64,000 nt of DNA from Robiginitalea aurantiaca (GTDB lineage: Bacteria > Bacteroidota > Bacteroidia > Flavobacteriales > Flavobacteriaceae). Below the pieces are notes generated by a model. The model was not told where the DNA came from and ran no database searches. It saw only the letters and a list, made by a program, of their open reading frames with translations. The stretch's first letter is position 1. Each line of letters starts with the position of its first letter. A program made the translations under genes and the position numbers. The stretch lies in assembly GCF_030380815.1 (NCBI RefSeq), contig NZ_JAUDUY010000005.1:90160-154159 (forward strand), in the 5' to 3' direction. Positions 43,463-52,882 of this stretch are shown one piece after another.

Positions 43463-44941
43463 CTATTGCCTGTATTTGCCGAATATCGGCTGGCCCGGAT
43501 ACTGGTTCGGTACGGTTTTTCCCTGATCCAGAACCAGGACCCCGCCTACCATAACGTAGGTAACTCCTTTTGAAAATTTAAGCCCGCCATCAAAGGTTGC
43601 GCGATCGCGAATTGTTTCGGGATCAAAAATCGTGATATCTGCATCAGCCCCTTCCTGAAGCCGGCCTTTTTGGAGCATGACCGGAGCGATGTCCTCCAGT
43701 ATTTTTGCGGGGATCAGCGTCATCTTTTTAAGGGCCGACATCAGATCGAGCGTTTGGTCTTCGCGCACATATTTCCCCAAAACCCGGGTAAAGGTTCCTG
43801 CCGTCCTGGGATGGGCCAGAGGCGCGTACATCATGCCGTCAGAAGCAATGGCGATTCCCTCGGCGCTCAATCCCTTTGCGATCCACTCCGGTTGCATCAT
43901 GTGCATGATGACAATCCCTCCTTCTTTTCGATATGCCTCATAGGTATCCTTGTTCAGGCGTTCCCCTGTGGCTACCCATTGCAGGTCTTCATAATCCATC
44001 CCGAGACGCTCCTGCCACCCCGGATTAAACATGGCACTTTCAAGTGCCGTAGAAGCGGCGGTATAGGGGTAAACCTCAGAGGTAATCCGATACCCCTGAT
44101 TTTGGGAGTCCTCCAGCATTTTAAGGGCAAGTTCAATATTCCCGAGGGCCATGCTGTTCAGGTGGACGATGTGCAAAGGGGCACGGGTTAGCATGGCGTT
44201 TGAAAAGGCTTCCTGAAGGCCGCTCATATCCGGGGTACGCACATGTGTAAATAACAAAGTGCCGGACCTGCCTGCCATTTCGTATACCTTGTAGAGCTCT
44301 GTCGGGTTAGTCTGTGGCAAATACCCTATGGGAATGCCAATGCCAATGCCTCCATCCTTCAGGGATTCCTCGATGTTTTCAAGTGTCTGGCGCATCTCCG
44401 AAGCGTCAGGAACCTCTGTATAGGAAGGCGTGATCTGGTTTATGGTATTTACCAGAGTATAGGCATTATCTCCGGATGGGTCCCTTAATTTATCTGCCTC
44501 TTGCCTGTATTTCTCTAATGCCCTGTAGCGCTCAAAAGGCCAGCACACACTTGCTCCATAATTGATCAGTGCTTTGGATTCCCTTTGGCCATACCATGCC
44601 TTCAGAGGGCCAATGCCCCATTCCAGTTCCAGGGCGGTGGTCAGGCCATCGTGAAGCTGGTATTCCTGTTCGGTATTGCTTACCCCATGTACATGCAGGT
44701 CAATAAATCCCGGAGACACTACCATGCCGGTAACATCGATTGTGCGTTTGCCGTTGAGGACCTCTGTGGATATGGACGCAATTTTACCACCGGATATCCC
44801 AACGTTGTGTACGCCGTCCAGGCCGGTTTCCGGATCCATTACCCGCCCTCCGGTGAGTACAAGGTCAAATTCGGACTGCCCATAGACCGAATACGAAGCG
44901 CAGATCGCGCAACAAAAAATGTAAAAAATGTACTTCTTCAT
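43463..44941 (-). CDS. Exported D-aminoacylase/N-acyl-D-amino-acid deacylase-like amidohydrolase
   Basis: A 492-residue metal-dependent amidohydrolase with a signal peptide (residues 1-22, ending VYGQ). The metal-binding HxH is H83/H85 in DLHVHGVSN. Further conserved segments are LHIVHLNSM in the middle and ASDGMMYAPLAHPRTAGTF about 100 residues before the end, which match the D-aminoacylase subgroup. The C-terminal beta sandwich carries DADITIFDPETI. It would hydrolyse N-acyl-D-amino acids or related amides in the periplasm. It lies 62 nt from the molybdenum hydroxylase genes in the same direction. Confidence 0.87.
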   Translation of the reverse strand: MKKYIFYIFCCAICASYSVYGQSEFDLVLTGGRVMDPETGLDGVHNVGISGGKIASISTEVLNGKRTIDVTGMVVSPGFIDLHVHGVSNTEQEYQLHDGLTTALELEWGIGPLKAWYGQRESKALINYGASVCWPFERYRALEKYRQEADKLRDPSGDNAYTLVNTINQITPSYTEVPDASEMRQTLENIEESLKDGGIGIGIPIGYLPQTNPTELYKVYEMAGRSGTLLFTHVRTPDMSGLQEAFSNAMLTRAPLHIVHLNSMALGNIELALKMLEDSQNQGYRITSEVYPYTAASTALESAMFNPGWQERLGMDYEDLQWVATGERLNKDTYEAYRKEGGIVIMHMMQPEWIAKGLSAEGIAIASDGMMYAPLAHPRTAGTFTRVLGKYVREDQTLDLMSALKKMTLIPAKILEDIAPVMLQKGRLQEGADADITIFDPETIRDRATFDGGLKFSKGVTYVMVGGVLVLDQGKTVPNQYPGQPIFGKYRQ

Positions 44942-45003
44942 TTGTTATGTTTTTAGAGCCAGTATCCACTGATTGAGGTCACCTTTGTTTTATTTTAAGG
45001 ATG

Positions 45004-47178
45004 TCAGGAGTTCAGAACTTCCAAAACCCGATCCGGTGTAAAAGGCATATGGCGCAGTGGTTTCCCGGTCAGCTTTAAAAAGGCATTGGCTATGGCACAG
45101 GCTACCATAGGGGTTGCGGTCTCACCCACACCTTCCGGATGCATCTCAGAATCTATGAGGTAGGTTTCGATCGTATCCGGGATCTCCTGCATCCTGAGCA
45201 ACTCGTAGGTGTTGAAATTCTTTTGTTGAACCCGTCCCTTTTCAATGGTGATTTGTTCCTTGAGGACACTGCTCATCCCCATGAGGATACCACCTTCCAT
45301 TTGCGCCCTTACGTTGTCGGGATGAACCACCACGCCTGCATCCAAGGCGATCCAGAAATTATGAACCCGGATTACCCCGGTGTCCCTGTCGATGGAAATT
45401 TCGCAGATACCGGTCCCGAGAGATCCGTGTTCTACAAAGGCGACTCCTTTCGCCCGTCCCGGCAGGGTCACTCCATTCCAGTCGGAAAGCTCAGCGGCTT
45501 TTTCCAAAGTGGCCAGTGCCCTGGGTGAATCGGACATTAATTTGCGGCGAAAGGCCACAGGATCTATCCCCTGATCATGGGCAATTTCATCGATTGTACA
45601 CTCTATCGCAAATTTGTTGGGGCCATGGCCAACGGCCCGCCAGTGTTTTAAACGTATGCCATTTGAGGCTTCTCGCCATTCGGCGAGCTGGTTGGGAATG
45701 TCGTAATGATCATTGGCCGCTCCACTGGCTACCAAATTGCCCCCATCCCCGACTACACAATGCGAAAATGAGATGAGTCGGCCCGCGGAATCCGTACCTG
45801 CCTCAATACGCTGTAAAGACAGGGGGCGGAAGGCTCCATAGGTAAAGTCGTCCTCCCGGGTCCACATAAGTTTGAGCGGGCGGGGAGCTACTTCCCTGGC
45901 AAGCAGAGTGCATTCTTCTACAAAATCATTCATACTTCTGCGCCCAAATCCTCCGCCCAGATATTGCAGGTGAACATTCACCTTTTCCGGGGGAATGCCG
46001 AGAATCGTGGGCACCCCGAGTTTGGTGTCCGGCCCCTGCTGGCTTCCCACCCATACGTCAGCACTCTGGAGGTCGGCAGCAACCTGTACTACGGCATTCA
46101 GTGGTTCCATCTGTGCATGACAGACGTAGTCGTTCCTGAAATCAGCTGTATAGGTTTTGGAAGCTTTTTTCATCGCAGCGGCAACATCGCCTTTTTGGAT
46201 CAGGATTTTACCGGGTTTTGTTTTTGAGGCCATCTTTTCATAGACCTCATATACTTCCTGGGAATTATGGCTGGATGCCGCGGAAGTGCTCCAGTCGATT
46301 TTGAGGTGTTTTTTTGCCTCCAACGCCTGTTCCAAAGAACTTGCGATAATGCCAATAGCATAAGGGAGTGTCACAATCTTCAATACCCCATCCATTGTCC
46401 TTATTTCGGATTCGTTGGTCAGGGTTGGTGTGGCGCCGTGCAGATTCCCCCGTTCCATTACCCCGTAAACCATATCAGGCAGTCGAATATCTATTGCGAA
46501 TTGGGCACTGCCATCTACTTTGGCGGGAATCTCCGTTCGCGGAATTACCTTGCCAACGAGTTGGAATTCCTTTGGGTGCTTCAAGTCCCCTTCTTCGATT
46601 TCAGCCAATGGATCAGGGAGTTCCAGAAGAGGGACAAGGGAACCGTAGTCCATTTGGCGTTTTGAACCCGCGTGTGTCACGACCCCGTTTGCGGTCGTTA
46701 ATTCATTCAGGGGGACATCCCAGTGCTTTGCGGCGCTGTACAGGAGTACATGTCGCGCCTGGGCTCCGGCTTTTCGCATGACTGTATAGTAACTATTTGT
46801 GGTGCGACTACCGACCGTAAACATCAGTTTTGTCCCCGGCCTCCAGCCCTCACCCCCGTAGATTTCCGCTTCCTGAGGCGCGAATTCTACGCGGACTCTG
46901 GACCAGTCTGCATCCATTTCTTCGGCAAACAGCAGTGGTAGGGAAGTCATGGAGCCCTGGCCCATCTCGGCGGCTGGGTTGTATACGGTCATCTCCCCAT
47001 CCTCTGATAAACGGACCCATGCAGTCAGGGATTCCGTTCGGGCAAGGGTCGCCATCTGCTTTTGATCGGAACAGGACACAAGTTGGGGCAACAACCCCGA
47101 GGCCCCTATAAATAATGCGACACTCGAAGAGGTCTTCAGAAATTGCCGCCTGTCGATATTCGGATTGGAAGGCTCCAT
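45004..47178 (-). CDS. Molybdenum hydroxylase large subunit (isoquinoline 1-oxidoreductase beta type), Tat-exported
   Basis: A 724-residue xanthine-dehydrogenase-family molybdopterin-binding subunit. The N-terminus has DRRQFLKTSSSVALFIG (twin-arginine) and then LVSC, a possible lipobox, so the protein is exported folded. GQGSMTSLPLLFAEEMDADW near 80 and the GGGFGRRSMNDFVEE loop in the middle mark the molybdopterin cytosine dinucleotide site. EGVGETATPMVACAIANAF near the C-terminus contains the catalytic glutamate region. It oxidises N-heterocycles or aldehydes in characterised relatives; the substrate here is unknown. The partner FeS subunit is encoded just upstream, 5 nt away. Confidence 0.9.
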   Translation of the reverse strand: MEPSNPNIDRRQFLKTSSSVALFIGASGLLPQLVSCSDQKQMATLARTESLTAWVRLSEDGEMTVYNPAAEMGQGSMTSLPLLFAEEMDADWSRVRVEFAPQEAEIYGGEGWRPGTKLMFTVGSRTTNSYYTVMRKAGAQARHVLLYSAAKHWDVPLNELTTANGVVTHAGSKRQMDYGSLVPLLELPDPLAEIEEGDLKHPKEFQLVGKVIPRTEIPAKVDGSAQFAIDIRLPDMVYGVMERGNLHGATPTLTNESEIRTMDGVLKIVTLPYAIGIIASSLEQALEAKKHLKIDWSTSAASSHNSQEVYEVYEKMASKTKPGKILIQKGDVAAAMKKASKTYTADFRNDYVCHAQMEPLNAVVQVAADLQSADVWVGSQQGPDTKLGVPTILGIPPEKVNVHLQYLGGGFGRRSMNDFVEECTLLAREVAPRPLKLMWTREDDFTYGAFRPLSLQRIEAGTDSAGRLISFSHCVVGDGGNLVASGAANDHYDIPNQLAEWREASNGIRLKHWRAVGHGPNKFAIECTIDEIAHDQGIDPVAFRRKLMSDSPRALATLEKAAELSDWNGVTLPGRAKGVAFVEHGSLGTGICEISIDRDTGVIRVHNFWIALDAGVVVHPDNVRAQMEGGILMGMSSVLKEQITIEKGRVQQKNFNTYELLRMQEIPDTIETYLIDSEMHPEGVGETATPMVACAIANAFLKLTGKPLRHMPFTPDRVLEVLNS

Positions 47179-47183
47179 GGTAT

Positions 47184-47660
47184 TTAACTTTCTTTCTGGG
47201 GTTGTTGTTCGGCAGCCAGCTCAACGGCCTTTAAAATGCGCATATAGGTTCCACATCGGCAAAGCACACTGCTCATATAGGATTTGATTTCCTGACGACT
47301 GGGATTTGGGTTTGATTCCAGCAGGGCAGCTGCCTGCATAATCTGGCCGGACTGGCAATAGCCGCACTGAGGTGCCTGGGCTTCGATCCAGGCGCGCTGT
47401 ACCGGGTGGTCCCCGGACTCAGAAAGCCCTTCAATAGTGGTGATGGATTGATTCTGAGAAACCGCTTCGATGTTTAGGACACACGCCCTTACGGGCTGTG
47501 AATCGATGTGTATGACACAGGCTCCACAAAGGGCAATTCCACATCCATATTTGGTTCCTGTAAAGCCGAGGTGTTCCCTTAAAACCCAAAGCAGGGAGGT
47601 CCCCTCAGCTACCTCAACGCGGTGTACTTTTCCATTTACAGTTAATGTATAGGCAGGCAT
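47184..47660 (-). CDS. [2Fe-2S] subunit of the molybdenum hydroxylase (IorA type)
   Basis: A 158-residue small subunit with two [2Fe-2S] clusters: plant-type cysteines C40, C45, C48 and C60 (GCGIALCGACVIH), and the helical-domain set C99, C102, C134 and C136 (QCGYCQSGQIM, CRCGTY). It passes electrons from the Mo site to an external acceptor. The start at 47660 matches the family N-terminus (MPAYTLTVNG); the open frame runs back to 47753 but those residues are unlike the family. No signal peptide is present, so it is probably carried across by the Tat signal of the large subunit. Confidence 0.92.
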   Translation of the reverse strand: MPAYTLTVNGKVHRVEVAEGTSLLWVLREHLGFTGTKYGCGIALCGACVIHIDSQPVRACVLNIEAVSQNQSITTIEGLSESGDHPVQRAWIEAQAPQCGYCQSGQIMQAAALLESNPNPSRQEIKSYMSSVLCRCGTYMRILKAVELAAEQQPQKES

Positions 47661-47793
47661 GTTCGTATTTCTTTGCCTTAAGATAGTAAAAATGGCATTT
47701 CCAAGGCGCACTCTGCGGGCCGGCCAGGTTATCCGTTCCATAGATTTACGCATACCCCCGCATACCCAGGTGTTTGGCGGACCTGTAAAAAGT

Positions 47794-47833
47794 AAAAAAG
47801 CCTTCTATACAGCTTTGTACAGAAGGCTTTTAA
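47794..47833. terminator. Strong bidirectional hairpin
   Basis: AAAAGCCTTCT (47796-47806) pairs with AGAAGGCTTTT (47821-47831); inside it TACA/TGTA closes a GCTT loop. It lies upstream of the IorA start and downstream of the beta-barrel gene region, so it may protect iorAB from plus-strand read-through or end another transcript. No plus-strand gene ends directly before it. Confidence 0.7.
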
Positions 47834-47921
47834 TGGATTAAGATTCGGTATTAAGGTACCAGGACGGCATCCGCGCACTTAAGTCTTCTAAAGCAAAGCT
47901 TAGGAGGGTCTGCGATGCCAA

Positions 47922-49016
47922 TTACAATCCAAACCGGTATTGCAGCCCACCGAGGAACTGTTGCCTGCCGGAGGAGAACCCGTATTCCGCGCGGATCATC
48001 CAGCTTTTGTTCAGCTGGAACTGGCTGCCCAACGTCAGGCTCCACATTTTGGCCTGAGCTTTATCCAAAGTATAGTCCAGTGTGGAATTTCCCGCATTGT
48101 CAACGGCATCCTCGGCTGTAACCAGGACACGCCCTGCCAGGTCCAGTTTGGCCTGATTGGCCTCCCTTCTTACGCTGTTCACCGGGTTGGCCTGTTCGAT
48201 AGGGGTTAGACTTTCCCACCAGTCATCCAATTCTACCTGGGCTTCGCCTACCTTTTGCTGGCCTGTGGCGATTTTGGTTTCCCATTCTTCAATAGGAAGT
48301 GCATCTCCCAAAGGCAGGGATCCCTTGGTATCCCGATTTACCTTGATCCGGAAACCACCCACCCAAACGGAAATATTCCGTTCGGGTTTTCCGAGTTGGA
48401 AGGTTTTTCCGATTCGGGGATCGAAGATAAAGGCAAAAACCGGTTTTTCCTGTTTGTCAACATCGGTCCATGTAAAATTCATATCCATAGCAATCCATCC
48501 GCCAAAAAAGCCCATGGTGGGGGTAAGGCCAAGTCCGAAGGTCTGGCTTTGGAAGGTTGGGCTGGTCTGAAGGGAGAAGAGTTCTTCCCCCTCCCCAATA
48601 CCGGGGATTCGAACACTCACATCCACATTGGTATTGGATTCAGCCCGGGCGAAAATGGCGTAGACATTCAAAAATGGCAATAACCAGACATCCGGCCGGA
48701 TATTGATTCCATAGGAATCGGCTGTGGTACTGTTGAACCGGATGAGTTCGTCCACATTGATCAGTTCCCCTCCATTAAAACCTATGGCCACATTGGAAAT
48801 GAGTATATCTGAACTTTGCTGGAGATAGTTTACCCCAATCCCAGCGGAATAGGGAAGGTCAAATCCCCTGTCCTGTACTTTTTGCCCCCAGATGGGAAGT
48901 ATATAGGGATAATCGGCTTTATCCGATTTATCTTTTTTTAGATCGGCATACACCTGTGCCCGGCCGATCGTTGTAACAAAGAGAATGACCAAAACCAGCA
49001 GTAATTGCTTTATCAT
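47922..49016 (-). CDS. Predicted outer-membrane beta-barrel protein
   Basis: A 364-residue protein. The start at 49016 gives a signal peptide (ending IGRAQ); the ATG at 49118 adds residues that do not resemble one. The mature part has repeated amphipathic strands (ISNVAIGFNGGELI, TFGLGLTPTMGFFGGWIAMD) and ends in FLGGLQYRFGL, as expected for a barrel. A charged helical insertion (about residues 250-300, with WETKIATGQQKVGEAQVEL) looks periplasmic. I do not recognise a named family with certainty. It is divergent from another barrel gene. Confidence 0.68.
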   Translation of the reverse strand: MIKQLLLVLVILFVTTIGRAQVYADLKKDKSDKADYPYILPIWGQKVQDRGFDLPYSAGIGVNYLQQSSDILISNVAIGFNGGELINVDELIRFNSTTADSYGINIRPDVWLLPFLNVYAIFARAESNTNVDVSVRIPGIGEGEELFSLQTSPTFQSQTFGLGLTPTMGFFGGWIAMDMNFTWTDVDKQEKPVFAFIFDPRIGKTFQLGKPERNISVWVGGFRIKVNRDTKGSLPLGDALPIEEWETKIATGQQKVGEAQVELDDWWESLTPIEQANPVNSVRREANQAKLDLAGRVLVTAEDAVDNAGNSTLDYTLDKAQAKMWSLTLGSQFQLNKSWMIRAEYGFSSGRQQFLGGLQYRFGL

Positions 49017-49132
49017 AGGATAGAACTTAACATGAATTCGTATTCGGTCTAATGACCAGGGCAAAAGTACTGAAGTATTCGTAAACCTTCTTCCGGGATT
49101 ATTCAATACCTTTCCCACTTGAAAACGCCTTT

Positions 49133-49843
49133 ATGAAGAAATCGAGACTCTTATTCGCCTGCGCGCTATTTTTAACGGTACAGACTGCTTCTTCCCAGGT
49201 GTTAATTTCCCTTCTTTTCGGCGATAAACTCAATTCACCGAACATAGAATTTGGGTTGGAAGGCGGGTACAATTTTGCGCAGATGGGGGCTTTTGAAACC
49301 AATAAACGACTTACAGATTTCAACCTGGGATTTTATTTTGATATCCGATTGAAAGATGCCTGGAAAGTCTATACCGGAGTCCTGGTTAAATCTAAATTGG
49401 GAGTGGACCAGCTCACCGAAGCAGACCTTTCCCTTCTGGAAATTATCCCACAGGAGGAAGACGGTAATTACGCTCAGTATATTAATAATTTCCTTGTCCC
49501 CGCACTGATCAAGTACGAATTCCCGAGCCGCATTTATGCCGAGGCAGGTCCACAATTCGGGTTGTTATACAAAAGCTGGGTACAGTTTGATTCCGATGTG
49601 GACGGAGAGGAAACCCGGATTAAAATCGAAAACAAGGATATCCTGAACAGGTTTGAAGTTGGGGGTGTTGTCGGAATGGGGTACCGCCTGAAGCCCGGAA
49701 AAGGGATTTCCCTTGGGGTAAAATACTATCAGGGATTTACCAATGCACTCAAGGGAATATCCGGCAGCCGGAATAATTCAATTTACCTTAAATGTACGAT
49801 TCCCATTGGAGCGGGTAAGACCAAGGAGGCCGATTCAGATTAG
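49133..49843 (+). CDS. Small outer-membrane beta-barrel protein (PorT-like/OmpA-barrel-like)
   Basis: A 236-residue protein with a signal (residues 1-21, TASSQ) and an eight-strand-like pattern: NIEFGLEGGYNFAQMGAF, LTDFNLGFYFDIRLKD, GVVGMGYRLKPGKGISLGVK and IYLKCTIPIGAGK. It fits the outer-membrane-barrel family (PF13568) typical of Bacteroidota. No enzymatic residues are seen. It is divergent from the larger barrel gene with 116 nt between starts. Confidence 0.75.
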   Translation: MKKSRLLFACALFLTVQTASSQVLISLLFGDKLNSPNIEFGLEGGYNFAQMGAFETNKRLTDFNLGFYFDIRLKDAWKVYTGVLVKSKLGVDQLTEADLSLLEIIPQEEDGNYAQYINNFLVPALIKYEFPSRIYAEAGPQFGLLYKSWVQFDSDVDGEETRIKIENKDILNRFEVGGVVGMGYRLKPGKGISLGVKYYQGFTNALKGISGSRNNSIYLKCTIPIGAGKTKEADSD

Positions 49844-49896
49844 TTTTAATCGCATGAACATCACATCTTAAAGCTTGGGAAACGGCCAATTGACCC

Positions 49897-51069
49897 TTAC
49901 CTGAGCCAGGAAGTACCGAATACGATATAGAAAGCGAATTCTTCCCCATTACCCAGGGCAAAGTCTGCCCCCATATGAATCCCGAGAAGCCGGGCGACTT
50001 TATACCGAAAACCGGTTCCCACCGTATAGGCCCAGTCTACCTGCCCGAAATCTGAAAAATCAGGAAAGGCCTTACCTCCTCCGAAAAAGGCCAGTACAGA
50101 CCACCTATTGTATACATTGTACGTCCATTCGGTTTCCCCCAGCATCGCATTATCACTTTGGTACCTCAGGGCCGGTATTCCCCTTAGGGAGAGAAAGGGA
50201 TAGGCGTAGAAAGGAGCTTCCCCCAGCAGGTAATTCCCCTCGAAACGCCAGGCGGAATTAAGTCTTGAAGTCACGGGTAAATAGCCCAGAAAACTCGTAT
50301 TCAGAGTGGTGAAATCATCGGAGGACCCCAACCATTTTGCACTGTAATTCAGGGAGACCTGGGCGTTGATGCCTTTAAACGGCGTAAAGGCATTGTCCCG
50401 GCTGTCGTAGGTGAAGGTGGGTTTGATGGAGCTGATCGTGGAATTTGAATTGAGTCGTTTGAGGATTTCGTTGATGATGGGTTGTCCGGGGATGGTGTCA
50501 AAGGAAACATCCGTTTTGAAGTAGGTGTAGGAAGCCCCGGCATAGAATTTGGATTCCCCCAGACGGACTTCAGCTTTTTGAAGGATTACCCAAGAATCCA
50601 GATTTATGCCTACTGGGTTTTCCTCCAGGATTGGATTGTCATTTCCATAATAATCGATGCGAACATCCGGTTTGAAAACCGCGGTCATTGTGCGGACCCG
50701 GTTTTCCCCGAAGATATGCCTGTGAAATACACCTGCCCCCCAGGTCTTATTTTCCGTGACAAACCCTGCAATTCCCGATACGCTGGGCGGTACGTAGCTT
50801 TTATATTTCTTTTTCGATTTATGAAAATACAATAAGGCGGCTCCCCCTCCGTAACCTACTGCAGGTTCTGTGATGGGGATGATTACCGGGAGCACCCCAT
50901 TGGCTTCCAGCAGGAATTGACTCAGATCAATCGCACCGTCCTCGGGATCTTTAAAACTTAATTTCTTTTTCTCACCCCCGCCTGCAGTTGTGTCCACCTG
51001 TCCGAAAGCGTATACGGCTGATAGCAATATCAGCCCCAGAAGGAGCATAAGGGTTTTTGGAATTGGCAT
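49897..51069 (-). CDS. BamA/TamA-family surface antigen barrel without POTRA domains
   Basis: A 390-residue outer-membrane protein with a signal (ending AFGQ), then a short linker rich in Lys and Glu. The Omp85-type 16-strand barrel is indicated by PAVGYGGGAALLYFHKSKKK near the front and by SLRGIPALRYQSDNAMLGETEW, in which RGIPALRYQ resembles the Omp85 loop-6 VRGF/Y-type motif. It is too short to carry POTRA repeats, so it is one of the stand-alone barrels common in Bacteroidota. The transported molecule is unknown. Confidence 0.8.
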   Translation of the reverse strand: MPIPKTLMLLLGLILLSAVYAFGQVDTTAGGGEKKKLSFKDPEDGAIDLSQFLLEANGVLPVIIPITEPAVGYGGGAALLYFHKSKKKYKSYVPPSVSGIAGFVTENKTWGAGVFHRHIFGENRVRTMTAVFKPDVRIDYYGNDNPILEENPVGINLDSWVILQKAEVRLGESKFYAGASYTYFKTDVSFDTIPGQPIINEILKRLNSNSTISSIKPTFTYDSRDNAFTPFKGINAQVSLNYSAKWLGSSDDFTTLNTSFLGYLPVTSRLNSAWRFEGNYLLGEAPFYAYPFLSLRGIPALRYQSDNAMLGETEWTYNVYNRWSVLAFFGGGKAFPDFSDFGQVDWAYTVGTGFRYKVARLLGIHMGADFALGNGEEFAFYIVFGTSWLR

Positions 51070-51391
51070 TCACCTAGCAATTTACAGAAATTTATGTTCC
51101 AATGCAGATTTTATAAAATGCCGGAAACCGCTCAGTGAAGGAGGGTACAAAGGCTCCCTACTGTGTAAAGCATGGAATTGCATAACTACAAATACATGGG
51201 ATTGCGAGACTCGGCCCCCTAAAAAATAAGATTACAATTCCTCAGTTCACTCCCCCAGATACTGTGAATATGAAAAGAAATATAAGGCAATGTAAAAATT
51301 TTGATAATTCTGCGAATCTGAACATCCATAGCACTTGTTTCAACGTAAAAGTACCGGACGAGAACCCAACACTAAAAAGCGTAACACTTAA
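51070..51391. other. Intergenic region between divergent BamA-like and GT2 genes
   Basis: 322 nt, AT-rich toward the glycosyltransferase. It must contain both promoters, but I find no clean TTG/TAnnTTTG pair. No gene or RNA is recognised. Confidence 0.4.
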
Positions 51392-52813
51392 ATGAAAATG
51401 TTCAGTAATTCCCACCCTACTTCTGTAAAATCCAAATCACCTCTTTTTAAGGGGTTACAACAACGAATTCAAACTTTTTTTGACACAGCAGATGCCTGGC
51501 GCATCTTTGTTCAGGGCAGTACGCTGGTTCTGCTTTTTGGGGCCGTCAATTTGGTGTTTGTGCTGCAATCCGATTTTGAGCAGTACAATATCGGACGCAT
51601 GAGTACTACTTTTGGATTTGCCTTTCTGGTAATCTCCGGAGCTTTGTTTCTTTTTAAGGCCTTCTATTTCCTTTTCATCCTTTATCGCTATTTTACCTAC
51701 AAAGCCGTCAGTTCTGTTTCTGATGAGCAATTACCTACAATTACGATTATCATACCCGCCTACAACGAAGGGCAGCAGGTCTATGCCACTTTAAAGAGTC
51801 TGGCGGCCAGTGACTATCCGCATGCAAAAATCCAGATGATTAGTATCGACGATGGTAGTAAGGACGATACCTGGGTCTGGATGCAGAAGGCAAAAGAGGA
51901 ACTTGGGGACCGCGTAGACATCTATCAGCAACCAAAAAATATGGGGAAAAGACATGCGCTCTACCGCGGATTTAAACTCGGAACCGGCGATGTATTTGTG
52001 ACCGTTGACAGCGATTCCGAAGTAGATCAAAACACCCTTCGAAACCTGGTCAGTCCCTTCGTGACCAATTCAAATTGTGGTGCTGTTGCAGGGAATATTC
52101 GTGTACTGAACCTGAAAAAGGCTTTGTTGCCTAAAATGCTGGATGTCAGCTTTGTTTTGAGCTTTGAATTTGTGCGTTCTGCTGAGAGTACTTTGAATAC
52201 CGTGTTGTGTACTCCGGGTGCCTTAGCGGCTTACAAAAGGGAAGCGGTTTTCAATTGTCTGGACGCATGGATTAACCAGACGTTCATGGGACAACCTTCC
52301 GATATTGGCGAGGATCGCGCCATGACCAACATGATTCTAAAGCAAGGTTACCATGTATTGTTCCAACGCAATGCCTTTGCATACACCAATGTTCCGGAAG
52401 GGTTCCGCGGACTTCATAAAATGTTTACCCGATGGGGCAGGAGTAACGTCAGGGAGAACATACAAATGGCGAAATATGTCTTTACCAATTTTCGCCAGGG
52501 CTCCAAAGCAGGTGCACGACTGCTGTTTATCAGTCAATCCCTGAAAATTGTGATGTGTTACCCCTTACTGCTGCTGATGCTCTTTTTCGTAGTTTCCCAT
52601 CCCCTGTTGTTCCTGAGCTCAACGCTGTTCAGCATTCTGGTGGTTTCTACCTTCCCGGTGATTTTTTACGCCAGAAGATACACCTTGTCCGAATCGTTCT
52701 GGGCCTATTCCTACAGCATCCTTTACACTTTTGGTCTGTTCTGGATTACCCCATACGCGATCGCAACAGCCAACAAAAGCGGCTGGCTTACGCGCAGTCT
52801 GCCGAACACATAA
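51392..52813 (+). CDS. Processive family 2 glycosyltransferase (hyaluronan/chitin synthase-like)
   Basis: A 473-residue membrane glycosyltransferase. Two N-terminal helices (about 40-62 and 72-98) are followed by the GT-A domain: IIIPAYNEG, DDGSKDD, DSDSE (the DxD site for UDP-sugar and metal), CTPGALAAY and GEDR with the catalytic aspartate. Three C-terminal helices then form the export channel (FVVSHPLLFLSSTLFSILVV and others). The usual QxxRW of processive synthases appears as MFTRW. It would polymerise and extrude a beta-linked polysaccharide such as GlcNAc-containing polymer. No other polysaccharide genes are adjacent. A strong terminator follows. Confidence 0.85.
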   Translation: MKMFSNSHPTSVKSKSPLFKGLQQRIQTFFDTADAWRIFVQGSTLVLLFGAVNLVFVLQSDFEQYNIGRMSTTFGFAFLVISGALFLFKAFYFLFILYRYFTYKAVSSVSDEQLPTITIIIPAYNEGQQVYATLKSLAASDYPHAKIQMISIDDGSKDDTWVWMQKAKEELGDRVDIYQQPKNMGKRHALYRGFKLGTGDVFVTVDSDSEVDQNTLRNLVSPFVTNSNCGAVAGNIRVLNLKKALLPKMLDVSFVLSFEFVRSAESTLNTVLCTPGALAAYKREAVFNCLDAWINQTFMGQPSDIGEDRAMTNMILKQGYHVLFQRNAFAYTNVPEGFRGLHKMFTRWGRSNVRENIQMAKYVFTNFRQGSKAGARLLFISQSLKIVMCYPLLLLMLFFVVSHPLLFLSSTLFSILVVSTFPVIFYARRYTLSESFWAYSYSILYTFGLFWITPYAIATANKSGWLTRSLPNT

Positions 52814-52832
52814 GGATTAGCCAAACCTTAGT

Positions 52833-52869
52833 AAAGGCGATGACACAAGTGGGGTCATCGCCTTTTTTT
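52833..52869. terminator. Terminator between convergent GT2 and amidohydrolase genes
   Basis: AAAGGCGATGAC (52833-52844) pairs perfectly with GTCATCGCCTTT (52854-52865) around a 9-nt loop, followed by TTTT. It ends the glycosyltransferase transcript. Confidence 0.88.
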
Positions 52870-52882
52870 ATTCATGTGTGAA

